This document shows, piece by piece, positions 16,147 through 24,601 of a stretch of DNA of 64,000 nt (positions are counted from its first letter, which is position 1; each line of letters begins with the position of its first letter). Below the pieces are notes generated by a model. That model was not told the DNA's origin. It did no database searches and saw nothing but the letters and a program-made list of their open reading frames with translations. The DNA comes from JAHJDR01 sp964609965 (GTDB lineage Bacteria > UBA10199 > JADGCS01). The translations under genes were made by a program, and so were the position numbers. The stretch spans positions 1 through 64,000 of the forward strand of contig CAZSTS010000002.1 of assembly GCA_964609965.1 (NCBI GenBank). Reading direction: 5' to 3'.

Positions 16147-16605
16147 ATGATTATTAAACGATGTGTTACAGTTTTTTTGGTTTTCCTAATGGTTGTTTTC
16201 TTTGCCAGCACTGGCTTGGCCAATACCTTAACTATGGCGAATGATTTTATTAGCAAGACAAAATGGGGAGATTCTCTTGATGCTCCTGTTTTTGGAAAGG
16301 GTGCTACAGTATACTATCATGCCTTCGTGGCAGGGTTAAAACCAAAGCCTGATGGCAAGTATTCAATTAATACAGATATGTTATTGATTGCTCCTAATGG
16401 TCGTGTTTTTCGCTGGGCGCCAAATATTATTATAAATAATAATGTAGATAAGAGTATTTTCAAAAACGATTTATTGCCAATACAAATGAGCATAGAGATG
16501 GAAGAGACATATGTTGATGGAGATTATACCTTTATTATTAGTTTTACTGATAAGGTATCTGGCAAAAAGGGCGCTGTTTCCAAACGATTTACTTATAAGA
16601 AATAA
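16147..16605 (+). CDS. Hypothetical exported protein (152 aa)
   Basis: A Sec signal peptide (basic start, hydrophobic residues ~6-22, cleavage likely after GLA) is followed by about 125 residues of predominantly beta character with no Cys. The ATG at 16147 is preferred over 16141 because AAAGGGA sits 6 bases before it but abuts 16141. The family is not recognised. It heads a probable plus-strand operon with the DUF4340-like protein (19-base gap) and the sigma factor gene. Confidence 0.65.
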   Translation: MIIKRCVTVFLVFLMVVFFASTGLANTLTMANDFISKTKWGDSLDAPVFGKGATVYYHAFVAGLKPKPDGKYSINTDMLLIAPNGRVFRWAPNIIINNNVDKSIFKNDLLPIQMSIEMEETYVDGDYTFIISFTDKVSGKKGAVSKRFTYKK

Positions 16606-16624
16606 ATAAGGACAGTGCATTAAC

Positions 16625-17224
16625 ATGCAAAAAAAACCAATCATCATATTGTCCCTTGCCCTGTTTTTATTGCTCGTTATTTCTATGGGGATTTTTCTCC
16701 AAGGTGGTGAAAAAAACAAGAATTCTCATACTTTTTTTTCTTTTAATCAGGACCAGGTAAGGGCATTTCAAATTAACAATTTCACATTAGGAATTTATTT
16801 TGAGCTCCGTGAAGACCGGTGGTGGATGAGGAGCATCCAAAACGACTTTGTGAAAAAACTAAAGAAAGAAACGGGAGCCAAAATAACTGAAATTGATACA
16901 GGCTTTGTTAGGGCTGACCCTGTTAAGATAACAGAGGCGCTTACTTATTTTATGAGCCTAAAGGGATTAAAAAGTATTTCAACAGGCAAAACCAAACCGG
17001 GCATTTTTGAAATCAGCGAACATTCTTTACATATTATTCTCTACGATATTGACAAACGTGAATTAGACCGTATCTATATAGGCAAACATGGGCCAGACAT
17101 GTTTTCTTCGTTCATCAAACGCTCTGGAGCTCAAGAGATTTATTTAGCGCCTCATAGTTTAAGGCAGTTTTTTTTGCTAAGATTTGAAGAGTGGCAACTG
17201 AGCACAAAAAAGGAAAATGGCTAA
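16625..17224 (+). CDS. DUF4340-like membrane-anchored protein
   Basis: 199 residues with an N-terminal membrane anchor (6-27) and an exported domain with features I associate with DUF4340: EDRWWM near 62, then IYIGKHGPDMFSSFI near 151-165 and GAQEIYLAPHSLRQFF near 169-184. DUF4340 proteins are usually found with ABC-type gliding/auxiliary transport genes; none is here. Its 3' end overlaps the start of the sigma factor gene by 8 bases, so the two are translated together, which is unusual company for a sigma factor. Confidence 0.6.
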   Translation: MQKKPIIILSLALFLLLVISMGIFLQGGEKNKNSHTFFSFNQDQVRAFQINNFTLGIYFELREDRWWMRSIQNDFVKKLKKETGAKITEIDTGFVRADPVKITEALTYFMSLKGLKSISTGKTKPGIFEISEHSLHIILYDIDKRELDRIYIGKHGPDMFSSFIKRSGAQEIYLAPHSLRQFFLLRFEEWQLSTKKENG

Positions 17225-18173
17225 AAAGAAGACGAAAAAGGCATCCTCCAAAGATAAGTCCGTTCAGGGATTAGTGCCTGTTCCCTCACTAGATAAAGCT
17301 TTGCCCGTTGTAAAATCTTCTGCTGAGCTTATTCCCCTAGACCCTCTTAAGCGCTACTTGATCGAAGTCAGTCGTTATCCCATCCTCACTCCAGAAGAAG
17401 AAAAGGATTTGGCAGAACATTATCGAGAACATCAAGATCGTGAATCAGCTCAAAAACTTGTCCTTTCAAATTTAAGGCTTGTAGCCAAAATCGCATCTGA
17501 ATATCGCAGTGCCTATTACAACACTCTTGACCTTATTCAGGAAGGGAGTTTGGGATTGATGCGGGCAGTGCAAAAGTATGATGTGAGTCGAGGTGTGAGG
17601 TTTAGCTCTTACGCTGTGTGGTGGGTGAGGGCTTATATTCTCAAATTCATATTAGACAATTTTAGACTTGTAAAAGTTGGGACAACTCAAGCGCAAAAGA
17701 AATTATTTTTCAATCTCATGAAAGAAAAGGAAAAGGTTGAGAAGATGGGTTTTGTTGCTTCAGCTAAGCTTATTTCAGAACGACTTGATGTAAAAGAAAA
17801 AGAAGTGATTGAAATGCAAAAACGTCTTTCTTCTCGCGAAGTGGAGCTTGATGCCCCTAAGGCTAGCTTTGAGGGGGCTTTGAACATGGACTTTATCGCA
17901 GTTCCAGATGAGCCTGTTTCTGATCAGGTGGAGAATAAAGAGCTTAAAGAAATTTTGCTAAACAACCTCACGCAATTTACTGAAACATTGAGTGAGAAAG
18001 AAAAAGAGATTTTTCAAAAAAGACTTTTTTCCGAAATGCCAAAGACATTACAAGAAATAGCCGACATTTATGGCATCACGCGTGAGCGTATTCGGCAGAT
18101 TGAAAGTCGTCTCATTAATAAAATGCAGGATTTCTTTTCTAAAAAAGGGCTAAAGGTTGATGTGGGTGTTTAG
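17217..18173 (+). CDS. rpoH: RpoH-type (sigma-32) RNA polymerase sigma factor
   Basis: 318 residues of the sigma-70 family group 2/3. After a Lys-rich N-terminus (1-45) come region 1.2 (DPLKRYLIEVSRYPILTPEEE), region 2 (NLRLVAKIASEYRS, DLIQEGSLGLMRAVQKYD, RFSSYAVWWVRAYI) and an RpoH-box-like QKKLFFNLMKEKEK near 160, region 3, and region 4 with ITRERIRQIESR near 282. The RpoH-box and the lack of region 1.1 favour a heat-shock-type sigma, but an alternative stationary-phase sigma is possible. The start overlaps the upstream gene by 8 bases. Confidence 0.8.
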   Translation: MAKKKTKKASSKDKSVQGLVPVPSLDKALPVVKSSAELIPLDPLKRYLIEVSRYPILTPEEEKDLAEHYREHQDRESAQKLVLSNLRLVAKIASEYRSAYYNTLDLIQEGSLGLMRAVQKYDVSRGVRFSSYAVWWVRAYILKFILDNFRLVKVGTTQAQKKLFFNLMKEKEKVEKMGFVASAKLISERLDVKEKEVIEMQKRLSSREVELDAPKASFEGALNMDFIAVPDEPVSDQVENKELKEILLNNLTQFTETLSEKEKEIFQKRLFSEMPKTLQEIADIYGITRERIRQIESRLINKMQDFFSKKGLKVDVGV

Positions 18174-18286
18174 ATTGGGCAGCTTGGATGATCAGGCTTT
18201 ATTGCATCGACACGTCAACAGAATATGTAATCCCCAATGCCGAGCAATTTGAAGGCTGGCCACCGAAAGAGTATTTGGAATAGGCT

Positions 18287-19210
18287 TTATTTATCTTTAT
18301 GAAGCTTTACATACTCATCCAGATCGTTTTTTAAAATTATCCAGTTTCTTTTTAGTTTAAAAGCAGGAATAACACCACGCCGTGCCATCACACCCAAATA
18401 ATCTTTAGAATAAGGAGATGTCTTTTCTGCTTCAGCCAGGGTGAGAAATTTGCTTTTTAATTCTGGAATCACTTCAATATATAAACCAAAGGTACGCTCC
18501 AAAGATCTTGCAACAAAAAAAATAAAATCGTCTAAATTACCATCATGAGCTTTTTCCAGGACATTATAATATTTTCTCCTGTCATTTTTTAAAATGATTG
18601 CTGGTGGGTATCCATGCTTTATCAAAATAAGATTCATCAATAATCTTGCTGTGCGTCCATTGCCATCAACAAAGGGGTGAATCGAAACCAGATGAAAATG
18701 TGCCAAAGCTGCTTGTTCGATAGCATGACCTTGTGCGTGTACAAGATATTTTGTGGTAAAGTCGTGCATGATTTGTGGCAAGTTTAGAGCTTCTGGTGGT
18801 GTGTGCTTTGATCCCGTGATTCTAACCTGAATGTCTCTGTACTTGCCAGCGTATTGGTCGTCGATTTTTCTTAAAATAATAGAATGAATATCTTTGAGTT
18901 CACGTTCTGTAATGATGGAATTCAATTGGATGAGTTCATAAACATACTCAATGGCTTCTTTGTGATTGATGGCTTCTAAATGTTCTGCCAATGATTTACC
19001 GCCAATCGTTAAGCCATCTTCAATAACCATTTTAGTTTCACGAAGTGTCATGGTGTTGCCTTCAATGGCATTGGAGTTGTAGGTCCAATCCACGATGAGC
19101 TGCTCACGAAGTCGTTTTAGAATCGCTGGTGAAAGTGGTCTGAATGGATCAATCAAGGTTTTCTTTTGATCGAGACGTAGGAGGATTTCTTTTAAATGAT
19201 TGGATGCCAT
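18287..19210 (-). CDS. Fic-family protein with C-terminal helix-turn-helix
   Basis: A class II Fic enzyme (probable AMP-transferase), about 307 residues from the ATG at 19210. The N-terminal inhibitory helix motif S-x-x-x-E-G is visible as SNAIEGN near 43-49; the active loop HPFVDGNGRTARLL lies near 176-189; the last ~55 residues form an excisionase/MerR-like DNA-binding fold (AEAEKTSPYSKDYLGVMARR then RNWIILKNDLDEY). The ATG lies just 7 bases after a near-consensus -10 box, so the message may be leaderless; an upstream in-frame ATG at 19282 is upstream of that promoter and is rejected. Repeats overlapping the promoter suggest self-regulation by the C-terminal domain. Confidence 0.85.
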   Translation of the reverse strand: MASNHLKEILLRLDQKKTLIDPFRPLSPAILKRLREQLIVDWTYNSNAIEGNTMTLRETKMVIEDGLTIGGKSLAEHLEAINHKEAIEYVYELIQLNSIITERELKDIHSIILRKIDDQYAGKYRDIQVRITGSKHTPPEALNLPQIMHDFTTKYLVHAQGHAIEQAALAHFHLVSIHPFVDGNGRTARLLMNLILIKHGYPPAIILKNDRRKYYNVLEKAHDGNLDDFIFFVARSLERTFGLYIEVIPELKSKFLTLAEAEKTSPYSKDYLGVMARRGVIPAFKLKRNWIILKNDLDEYVKLHKDK

Positions 19211-19285
19211 AAATATCATTATAATCCAATCAATTAATATGTCAATTAATGATTGTTTATCATAAAATATCTTATTATCCAATCA
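19211..19285 (-). promoter_or_regulatory. Fic gene promoter with overlapping palindrome and direct repeats
   Basis: On the minus strand TTGACA (19245-19240), a 16-base spacer and a perfect TATAAT (19223-19218) lie directly before the ATG at 19210. The region also holds a direct repeat of the theme GATTGGATWATAA-GATATTT (one copy upstream of the -35, one covering the -10) and a palindrome CAATCA-TTAAT / ATTAATTGATTG spanning the -35 box. This is a compact operator-promoter, consistent with autoregulation. Confidence 0.65.
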
Positions 19286-19337
19286 TGGGCTTCCGTTGGA
19301 AAACAGCACTGATTTCATTGTGTTGAGGCTTCGGAGT

Positions 19338-19970
19338 TTAAGGGAGTTTGGTCAACAGTTCTTTTACGATTTCTGACATCTTCTCACAAACCCAGGATTC
19401 ATTTTCTAGCCATTCATCATGGGCTTTGGGGCCAATGACATTTGAAAGGCCTAATAAAGAAACAATGGGGATGTTGTGTCTTTTTGCCACATAGGCGTAA
19501 GCATAGGCCTCCATGGTTTCGATATCATGTCCAGCCTTCATGAGATTTTTGCGCATTGTTTCAGAGCTGCTGATTTCTTGTGTGCAAAATACAGAGGCTG
19601 TTTTTAGTTTTGGAGTTTTTATTCCCAAGGATTTTAGGGTGACCTTGGGTTTGAGTGTGATATCTTTGATGCTCTCTGGTGTGTAGACTTCTTTTAACAT
19701 TGAAGAGGTTGATAGGGTCTTTGCCAAAACAACGTCTCCAATTTTAAATTTATTTTTATTAATAATACCAGCGGTGTTTAATGTAATAATATGGCCAGGT
19801 TTGTATTTAAATAAAAACTGAGTCAGGTTATATGTGGCAGGCACAGCACCAATTCCAGAGGCTAAATAGGCAAAATTCCCTTTGAGAACTGATTTTTTTT
19901 TGCCAAGCTTGCATAAATATTGTAGTTCTTTAGGGTAGGCTGCGACTATTAATGTTTTTATTTTTTTCAC
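19338..19970 (-). CDS. Nucleoside phosphorylase/MTA-SAH nucleosidase-like protein
   Basis: About 210 residues of the PNP/UDP phosphorylase fold. KTLIVAAYPKELQYL at the N-terminus, GIGAVPATYNLTQFL near 40, LNTAGIINKNKFKIGDVVLA near 64-83 and IETMEAYAYAYVAKRHNIP near 150 match the purine nucleosidase layout, the ME(S/A)-type Glu being the ribose-binding residue. The start is taken as GTG 19970: the open frame extends to 20087, but that extension is antisense to the helicase gene and hydrophobic in a way unlike the family. Probably cleaves MTA, SAH or a purine nucleoside; the exact substrate (futalosine is another option) is undetermined. Confidence 0.75.
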   Translation of the reverse strand: MKKIKTLIVAAYPKELQYLCKLGKKKSVLKGNFAYLASGIGAVPATYNLTQFLFKYKPGHIITLNTAGIINKNKFKIGDVVLAKTLSTSSMLKEVYTPESIKDITLKPKVTLKSLGIKTPKLKTASVFCTQEISSSETMRKNLMKAGHDIETMEAYAYAYVAKRHNIPIVSLLGLSNVIGPKAHDEWLENESWVCEKMSEIVKELLTKLP

Positions 19971-19976
19971 AAACAA

Positions 19977-22106
19977 ATGACTGACAAACTCAGCAAACAA
20001 GATCAAGAATTGATTCAAGAAGAGTGTGAGCGCTATGCTCAGACACATGTCTGCATTACGCAGGAAATGAAGAAAAAATCCCGTCAACTTATTTCAAATG
20101 ATGAGCAAGCCAGAGAATTAACCAGTCAAGTCGTTTCAACAAGGCAAGATGAAGACAAACAAGCCTTGCTAAGCGATGAACATGTTGCCCATGGGCTCAC
20201 AAAGTTACGCTTAGAACAAACGCGCGCTTTGTCATTACTTTTAGAACAACCCTATTTTGCTCGAGTGATTTATCAAGAGGATGGAAAAAACATTGAATTC
20301 AAATTAGGGTTAGCAAGTTTTTCAGAGCAACGTATTATTGATTGGAGGAAGGCTCCTATTTCAAAGTTGTATTATGATTATGATGAGGGGGATTTGTTTG
20401 ACACAGAGATTGCAGGTTCTGAGAGACATGGGTCTATTCAGCTAAGACGGGCTTACCAGGGAAAAAGAAATGTTTTGTCAGCTATAGAATTACAGGATGT
20501 GAGTTTTACCCAAAGCAAAAGTAAGTGGTATCGTCACCAAAAAAGTCGAAACATCACATTTACTCTTAAAGATCGGGATAAAATAAAAGAGCTTCTTAAT
20601 GAGTATAAAAAAGGGCGTATTGAGGAATTTCATGAAGACACAGGGTATTTGCACCAAATACTCTCTCTTCTTACTCCAGAACAGTTTTGCTTGATTAGCA
20701 CCGAAAAAGATAAACCTGTTATTATTCAAGGTTCTGCGGGTACAGGCAAAACAACAGTAGCTCTCCATCGCCTGGCTTGGCTTTTGTTTGAGGATAATTC
20801 CGAAGCCAAAGAAGAAAGCACATTGGTTATTGTTTATAATCAGAGCCTGGCAGCGTTTGTGCAACATGTACTACCAGAGCTAGGTATTCAAAATGTTAAA
20901 ATCGCTACTTTTACTAGTTGGGCAATTGATGTGATAGGCACTATGCTCGAAAAAGATTTTAGCGTGAAAAATACTGTTCTTCCAGAAAAAGTTAGAGGCT
21001 TTAAAAGTGATTACCAGTTGATGGTACGCTTATTTAGCTTTCTCAATACCCAAGATAAAAGTGAGTCAGCGTCCAAGGTCCTTTTTAGTTTTTATCAGCA
21101 GGAGATAAACCGTGAGCAAGGGGAACAAAAAACTCAGCAAACTTTTGAGAACGAAGTGAGACCGTATATTGCTAAACAGATTTCACATGAGTTTTTTGAC
21201 ACGAGTGATTTGGCTCTCTTGCTTCATATTATTTATCATCAAAAAGGGTTTTACCGTGCAAAAAAGCATCCCGCTTTTCTTAATCACCTGGTCATCGATG
21301 AAGCACAGGATTTTAATTCTCTTGAACTCAAGGCTATATTGAATGCTTTGGAAAACAATGACCAGCTTACGTTAGCGGGAGATTTAGGGCAAAAGATTCA
21401 TTCAGGTTCCCCTCTGATAAACTGGGAGGATATGCTAGCTCAAGCAGGCTTAGAAGGGGTTGATATATTAAACCTCAAAGTGGCTTTCCGTTCTACTTAT
21501 CAAGTTTATGAACTTGCAGAATATATTAGAACTCCAAACCTTAAAGAAGAGGATCTTGCCTTTACACCCAAGTTTGGACCAGAGCCCTCTTTGACTCTTT
21601 GTCATGCCTTTTTAGATGCTGTTACGCTGACTAAGGAATGGTTAGACGAAGTGTTAGGCGCGAGTCGTCATACAATTGGTGCGGTTATTTGCAAAACAGA
21701 ATCAGAGGCACGTCAGGTTTATAATGCTCTAGTCAAACTAGGTACAAGAGGCATTCGTCTTGGTGATAGAGATCATTTTAAGTTTACGCCAGGCATTACA
21801 GTAACAGATGTAAAGCAAGTTAAAGGTCTTGAGTTTTCACATGTCCTCATTTTTAATCCATCCGAAAAAATGTATTCTCAGAGCATCTCCCTTGATCGCA
21901 ATCTTCTTTATGTCGCCGTCACAAGAGCTTCTTACCGTGTTGATCTGATTTGTTTTGAAGCCCCTAGCTTGCTGATTCCTTCTTTTGTTTCAATCAGAGA
22001 CCTCACTCTTGTGAATGAAGCCCTGGAAGACAGACCTTTGTTTTCAGATGTTGATCAGGATTTAAGTCGCTTTGAAGATGATGACGAAGAAATCAAGTTG
22101 ACATAA
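19977..22106 (+). CDS. HelD-like superfamily 1 (UvrD/Rep-type) helicase
   Basis: 709 residues. An N-terminal coiled coil (about 1-60) precedes an SF1 motor with Walker A GSAGTGKTTVAL near 252, Walker B VIDEAQDFNSLE near 440, motif III LTLAGDLGQKIH near 464 and motif VI NLLYVAVTRASYR near 641-653. The coiled-coil N-terminus and the split motor fit HelD, which releases or recycles RNA polymerase, better than UvrD. The start is only 6 bases from the GTG of the divergent phosphorylase gene and has no ribosome site; an alternative start at 20067 has GCAGGA before it but would remove part of the coiled coil. Confidence 0.85.
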   Translation: MTDKLSKQDQELIQEECERYAQTHVCITQEMKKKSRQLISNDEQARELTSQVVSTRQDEDKQALLSDEHVAHGLTKLRLEQTRALSLLLEQPYFARVIYQEDGKNIEFKLGLASFSEQRIIDWRKAPISKLYYDYDEGDLFDTEIAGSERHGSIQLRRAYQGKRNVLSAIELQDVSFTQSKSKWYRHQKSRNITFTLKDRDKIKELLNEYKKGRIEEFHEDTGYLHQILSLLTPEQFCLISTEKDKPVIIQGSAGTGKTTVALHRLAWLLFEDNSEAKEESTLVIVYNQSLAAFVQHVLPELGIQNVKIATFTSWAIDVIGTMLEKDFSVKNTVLPEKVRGFKSDYQLMVRLFSFLNTQDKSESASKVLFSFYQQEINREQGEQKTQQTFENEVRPYIAKQISHEFFDTSDLALLLHIIYHQKGFYRAKKHPAFLNHLVIDEAQDFNSLELKAILNALENNDQLTLAGDLGQKIHSGSPLINWEDMLAQAGLEGVDILNLKVAFRSTYQVYELAEYIRTPNLKEEDLAFTPKFGPEPSLTLCHAFLDAVTLTKEWLDEVLGASRHTIGAVICKTESEARQVYNALVKLGTRGIRLGDRDHFKFTPGITVTDVKQVKGLEFSHVLIFNPSEKMYSQSISLDRNLLYVAVTRASYRVDLICFEAPSLLIPSFVSIRDLTLVNEALEDRPLFSDVDQDLSRFEDDDEEIKLT

Positions 22107-22162
22107 CTCTGATTTCCGTGTTTTTCATGTATTTCTCAAATTCATTTTGACAACTTTATCTT

Positions 22163-23062
22163 ATGGAAAAAGAGCACGAACAAAAAGCCATTCTTTTTGT
22201 TGATATAGTCGATAGCACAAAGTTTTATGATTCTTTGGGAGATGCCGCTGCGCAAACACTCATGGCAGATGCTATGTCCATGTTGAGCGATATTGTCATG
22301 CAGTACAGTGGTGAAGTGATCAAAACGATTGGTGATTCTGTTATGGCGGCCTTTGATGATGCTGATGCAGCGGCTGGGGCGGCTATCTTTATGCAGCAAA
22401 TATTTCAAACAAATCAGATTTCAGAGGCTGTGCCTTCTGGAGAACTCAAAATAACAGTTGGTTTAAACTATGGTGATGTTGTTCTTGATCAAGAAGACGT
22501 TTTTGGCAATGCTGTCATTATTGCCGCTCGTGTAGCTGCTGAGGCAAAGGCACAACAAATATTAACGACAAAAGATACAAGAGACCTATTAGCAGAGGGG
22601 CTTATCAAAGCCTCGCGGTTTATTGTAAAAAAAGAACTCAAAGGACTCCCTGGTGAGTTTGAAATTTACGAAATACTCAATGCTGAGGATGATGCTAATG
22701 TGACAACTATTGGCACTGATGCCTCTGTCGAGAGCATGTCCTCTGTTTCAAGCCTGGTTTTAGAGTACGGTGAAAAAACTTTGGAAATGGGGAAGGGTGT
22801 TTCTAAAATCAGCATTGGTCGAAGCGAAGACAATGATATTATCATTAATCACGGCAGGGTTTCGCGTGTGCATGCCACAATTGAACTCAAAACAGGGCGG
22901 TATGTTTTTACAGATAAAAGTGCTAATGGGACTTTTGTTGTTCAAGATGATGAGGTGGTCCATAAAGTGCATATGGATCACATGACTCTCTATCAAAGCG
23001 GTGAAATATATTTAGGTGAACACGGAAATTTAGAAACACTTATCAAATTTTCGCATAAGTAA
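22163..23062 (+). CDS. Class III nucleotide cyclase domain fused to FHA domain
   Basis: 299 residues. Residues ~8-165 are an adenylate/guanylate cyclase catalytic domain: metal-binding Asp14 (FVDIVD) and Asp58 (IGDSV), purine-specifying Lys54 and Asp112, and transition-state Arg123. The transition-state Asn of the usual VNLAAR motif is Ile119 (VIIAARV), so activity may be weak or lost. Residues ~200-290 are an FHA phosphothreonine-binding domain with ISIGRSEDNDI, GRVSRVHATI and DKSANGTFV. The protein is soluble and could couple cyclic-nucleotide or scaffold output to a Ser/Thr kinase such as the one at 60796-62469. No ribosome site is visible. Confidence 0.9.
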   Translation: MEKEHEQKAILFVDIVDSTKFYDSLGDAAAQTLMADAMSMLSDIVMQYSGEVIKTIGDSVMAAFDDADAAAGAAIFMQQIFQTNQISEAVPSGELKITVGLNYGDVVLDQEDVFGNAVIIAARVAAEAKAQQILTTKDTRDLLAEGLIKASRFIVKKELKGLPGEFEIYEILNAEDDANVTTIGTDASVESMSSVSSLVLEYGEKTLEMGKGVSKISIGRSEDNDIIINHGRVSRVHATIELKTGRYVFTDKSANGTFVVQDDEVVHKVHMDHMTLYQSGEIYLGEHGNLETLIKFSHK

Positions 23063-23115
23063 AAATCATTACTGTTTTCCCTCTCACATTTGATCTTCGG
23101 TTCAGGTATCATGTC

Positions 23116-23144
23116 TTGACATCATGAAAGCCATGATCCATACT
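23116..23144 (+). promoter_or_regulatory. Candidate promoter with palindromic spacer
   Basis: TTGACA (23116-23121), 17 bases, CATACT (23139-23144), about 40 bases before the transposase-like gene. The spacer contains TCATG-aaagc-CATGA, an operator-like palindrome. Confidence 0.45.
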
Positions 23145-23184
23145 TTCCCAATAGTAAATTCATCTCATAAAAAAGGGAGTCCGT

Positions 23185-24168
23185 ATGCCTAGACCAAATA
23201 GAATCGAATATCCTGGTGCTTGGTATTATGTAGTCAACCACGGTGAAGAATCAAAACAGATATTTAAAGACGATTTAGATTATCAGATTTTTTTAGATTT
23301 GTTAGAAGAAACCAGCCAGATATTTTCTCTCAAAATTCATGCCTACTCTCTTCTCAAAGACCGTTATTATCTTCTCCTTCATACGCCAAAAGGTGAACTG
23401 AGCAGGGCTATGAGACATATCAATGGAATTTATACTCAAAAAAACAATAAACGCTGGTCAACAGATGGAGCTGTATTTTCGGGAAGATATCGGGCCATTC
23501 TCATAGATCCCAAAGAGTATCTTGTTCCAATACTTACCCATATTCATTCTCGTCCTGTCATTTACCGCGAGGCACAAAAGGCTGCAAATCACCAATGGAC
23601 AAGTCATAGAGCCTATTTGAAGGATAAAGAAAGACCTTCCTGGCTCATAACTCAAAAAATAACTCGCTCTTTGGGGTTTCTTAGACCTTTGGCTTTGGCA
23701 AGACTCAATAGTTTGGTTAGCCGAGGGCCAGAGAAAAGCTTTTTAACAGCTCTTGAAAAAGCCAAGAGTGTTTTAGGTGGCGAGGAATTTAAAAAATCCA
23801 TTCAAAAACACGAAAAAACAAAAAAGCAAAAATCAGGTATTTCTATTAGCAATAAAAAAATACGCATAAATACAGCTAAAGAGGTTTTAGATTTTGTCTC
23901 TTCTACTTATCAGGTTCCTGTGACCGATATTAAAAAAAGTCAGTCAGGGATTCAAAATGAAGCTCGTAGCATGGCAGTATACCAACTACGCACTTTAGCG
24001 GGTTTATCACAAAAAGAAATTGCCAGACAATTAGGGTCAAAAAACCCTTATACTGTTGCTAAAGTTTTGGAGAGGTTTAATACAAAAAAAGCAGCAAATG
24101 CTGATTTACAAATTAAAACCGAAAAAATATTAGCAGATCTTGAGGAAAAGATAGGCTCTCTTAATTAA
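23185..24168 (+). CDS. REP-type (RAYT) transposase homologue without catalytic residues, fused to DnaA-like domain
   Basis: 327 residues. The first ~160 match IS200-like/REP-associated tyrosine transposases: PRPNRIEYPGAWYYVVNHG, LKIHAYSLLKDRYYLLLHTP, LSRAMRHINGIYTQKNNKRW and FSGRYRAILID. The essential H-x-H of the HUH motif is RYY (residues 60-62), and the region of the nucleophilic Tyr (normally YIHLNPVRA) reads THIHSRPVI, so the nuclease should be dead. Residues ~230-320 resemble DnaA domain IV (MAVYQLRTLAGLSQKEIARQ then LGSKNPYTVAKVLER), a sequence-specific DNA-binding fold. A single copy, with a good ribosome site (GGGAG), promoter and operator-like palindrome: likely domesticated as a DNA-binding regulator. 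Confidence 0.85.
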   Translation: MPRPNRIEYPGAWYYVVNHGEESKQIFKDDLDYQIFLDLLEETSQIFSLKIHAYSLLKDRYYLLLHTPKGELSRAMRHINGIYTQKNNKRWSTDGAVFSGRYRAILIDPKEYLVPILTHIHSRPVIYREAQKAANHQWTSHRAYLKDKERPSWLITQKITRSLGFLRPLALARLNSLVSRGPEKSFLTALEKAKSVLGGEEFKKSIQKHEKTKKQKSGISISNKKIRINTAKEVLDFVSSTYQVPVTDIKKSQSGIQNEARSMAVYQLRTLAGLSQKEIARQLGSKNPYTVAKVLERFNTKKAANADLQIKTEKILADLEEKIGSLN

Positions 24169-24590
24169 GAACTAAAGAGATTGCCGTTGTCAAAAAAGAA
24201 GGCAATTTCTGTCTTCGCTGTTTCAGGCGCATCAGAACCATGAACAGAATTACATTGAAGACTTTCAGCGTATAACTTGCGTATTGTGCCTTCTGCTGCG
24301 TTTTCGGGGTTTGTGGCACCCATCACTTCACGGTATCTTTCGATAGCGTTTTCAGCTTCTAAACACGTAACAACAACAGGGCCGGAGGTCATGTATTCAA
24401 CAAGATCATTGTAGAAAGGGCGTTCTTTGTGAACAGCATAGAATTCTTGTGCTTGCTCTTGAGAGAGATGGACCATTCGTGTGCCGAGGATTTTTAATCC
24501 AGCATCTTCAACGTGAGCTAAGATTTTTCCAATAAGATTTCTTTTTGTTGCATCAGGCTTGATGATTGATAAAGTGCGTTCGATTGTCAT
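24165..24590 (-). CDS. ndk: Nucleoside diphosphate kinase
   Basis: 141 residues, normal for the family. Transfers phosphate from ATP to NDPs. TLSIIKPDATKRNLIG at the N-terminus binds nucleotide; the phosphohistidine lies in NSVHGSDAPETA near 116. AAAAGGAGA is placed well before the ATG. It is 11 bases downstream of sucD, so sucC-sucD-ndk form a minus-strand operon; succinyl-CoA synthetase makes NTP and Ndk equilibrates it, so the link is functional. Its 3' end overlaps the convergent transposase-like gene by 4 bases. Confidence 0.96.
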   Translation of the reverse strand: MTIERTLSIIKPDATKRNLIGKILAHVEDAGLKILGTRMVHLSQEQAQEFYAVHKERPFYNDLVEYMTSGPVVVTCLEAENAIERYREVMGATNPENAAEGTIRKLYAESLQCNSVHGSDAPETAKTEIAFFFDNGNLFSS

Positions 24591-24601
24591 GTGATCTCCT
24601 T

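Noticed and set aside
18287..19282. Fic start at 19282
   Set aside because: This ATG lies upstream of the strong promoter that directly precedes 19210; the extra residues are hydrophobic and not part of the family.
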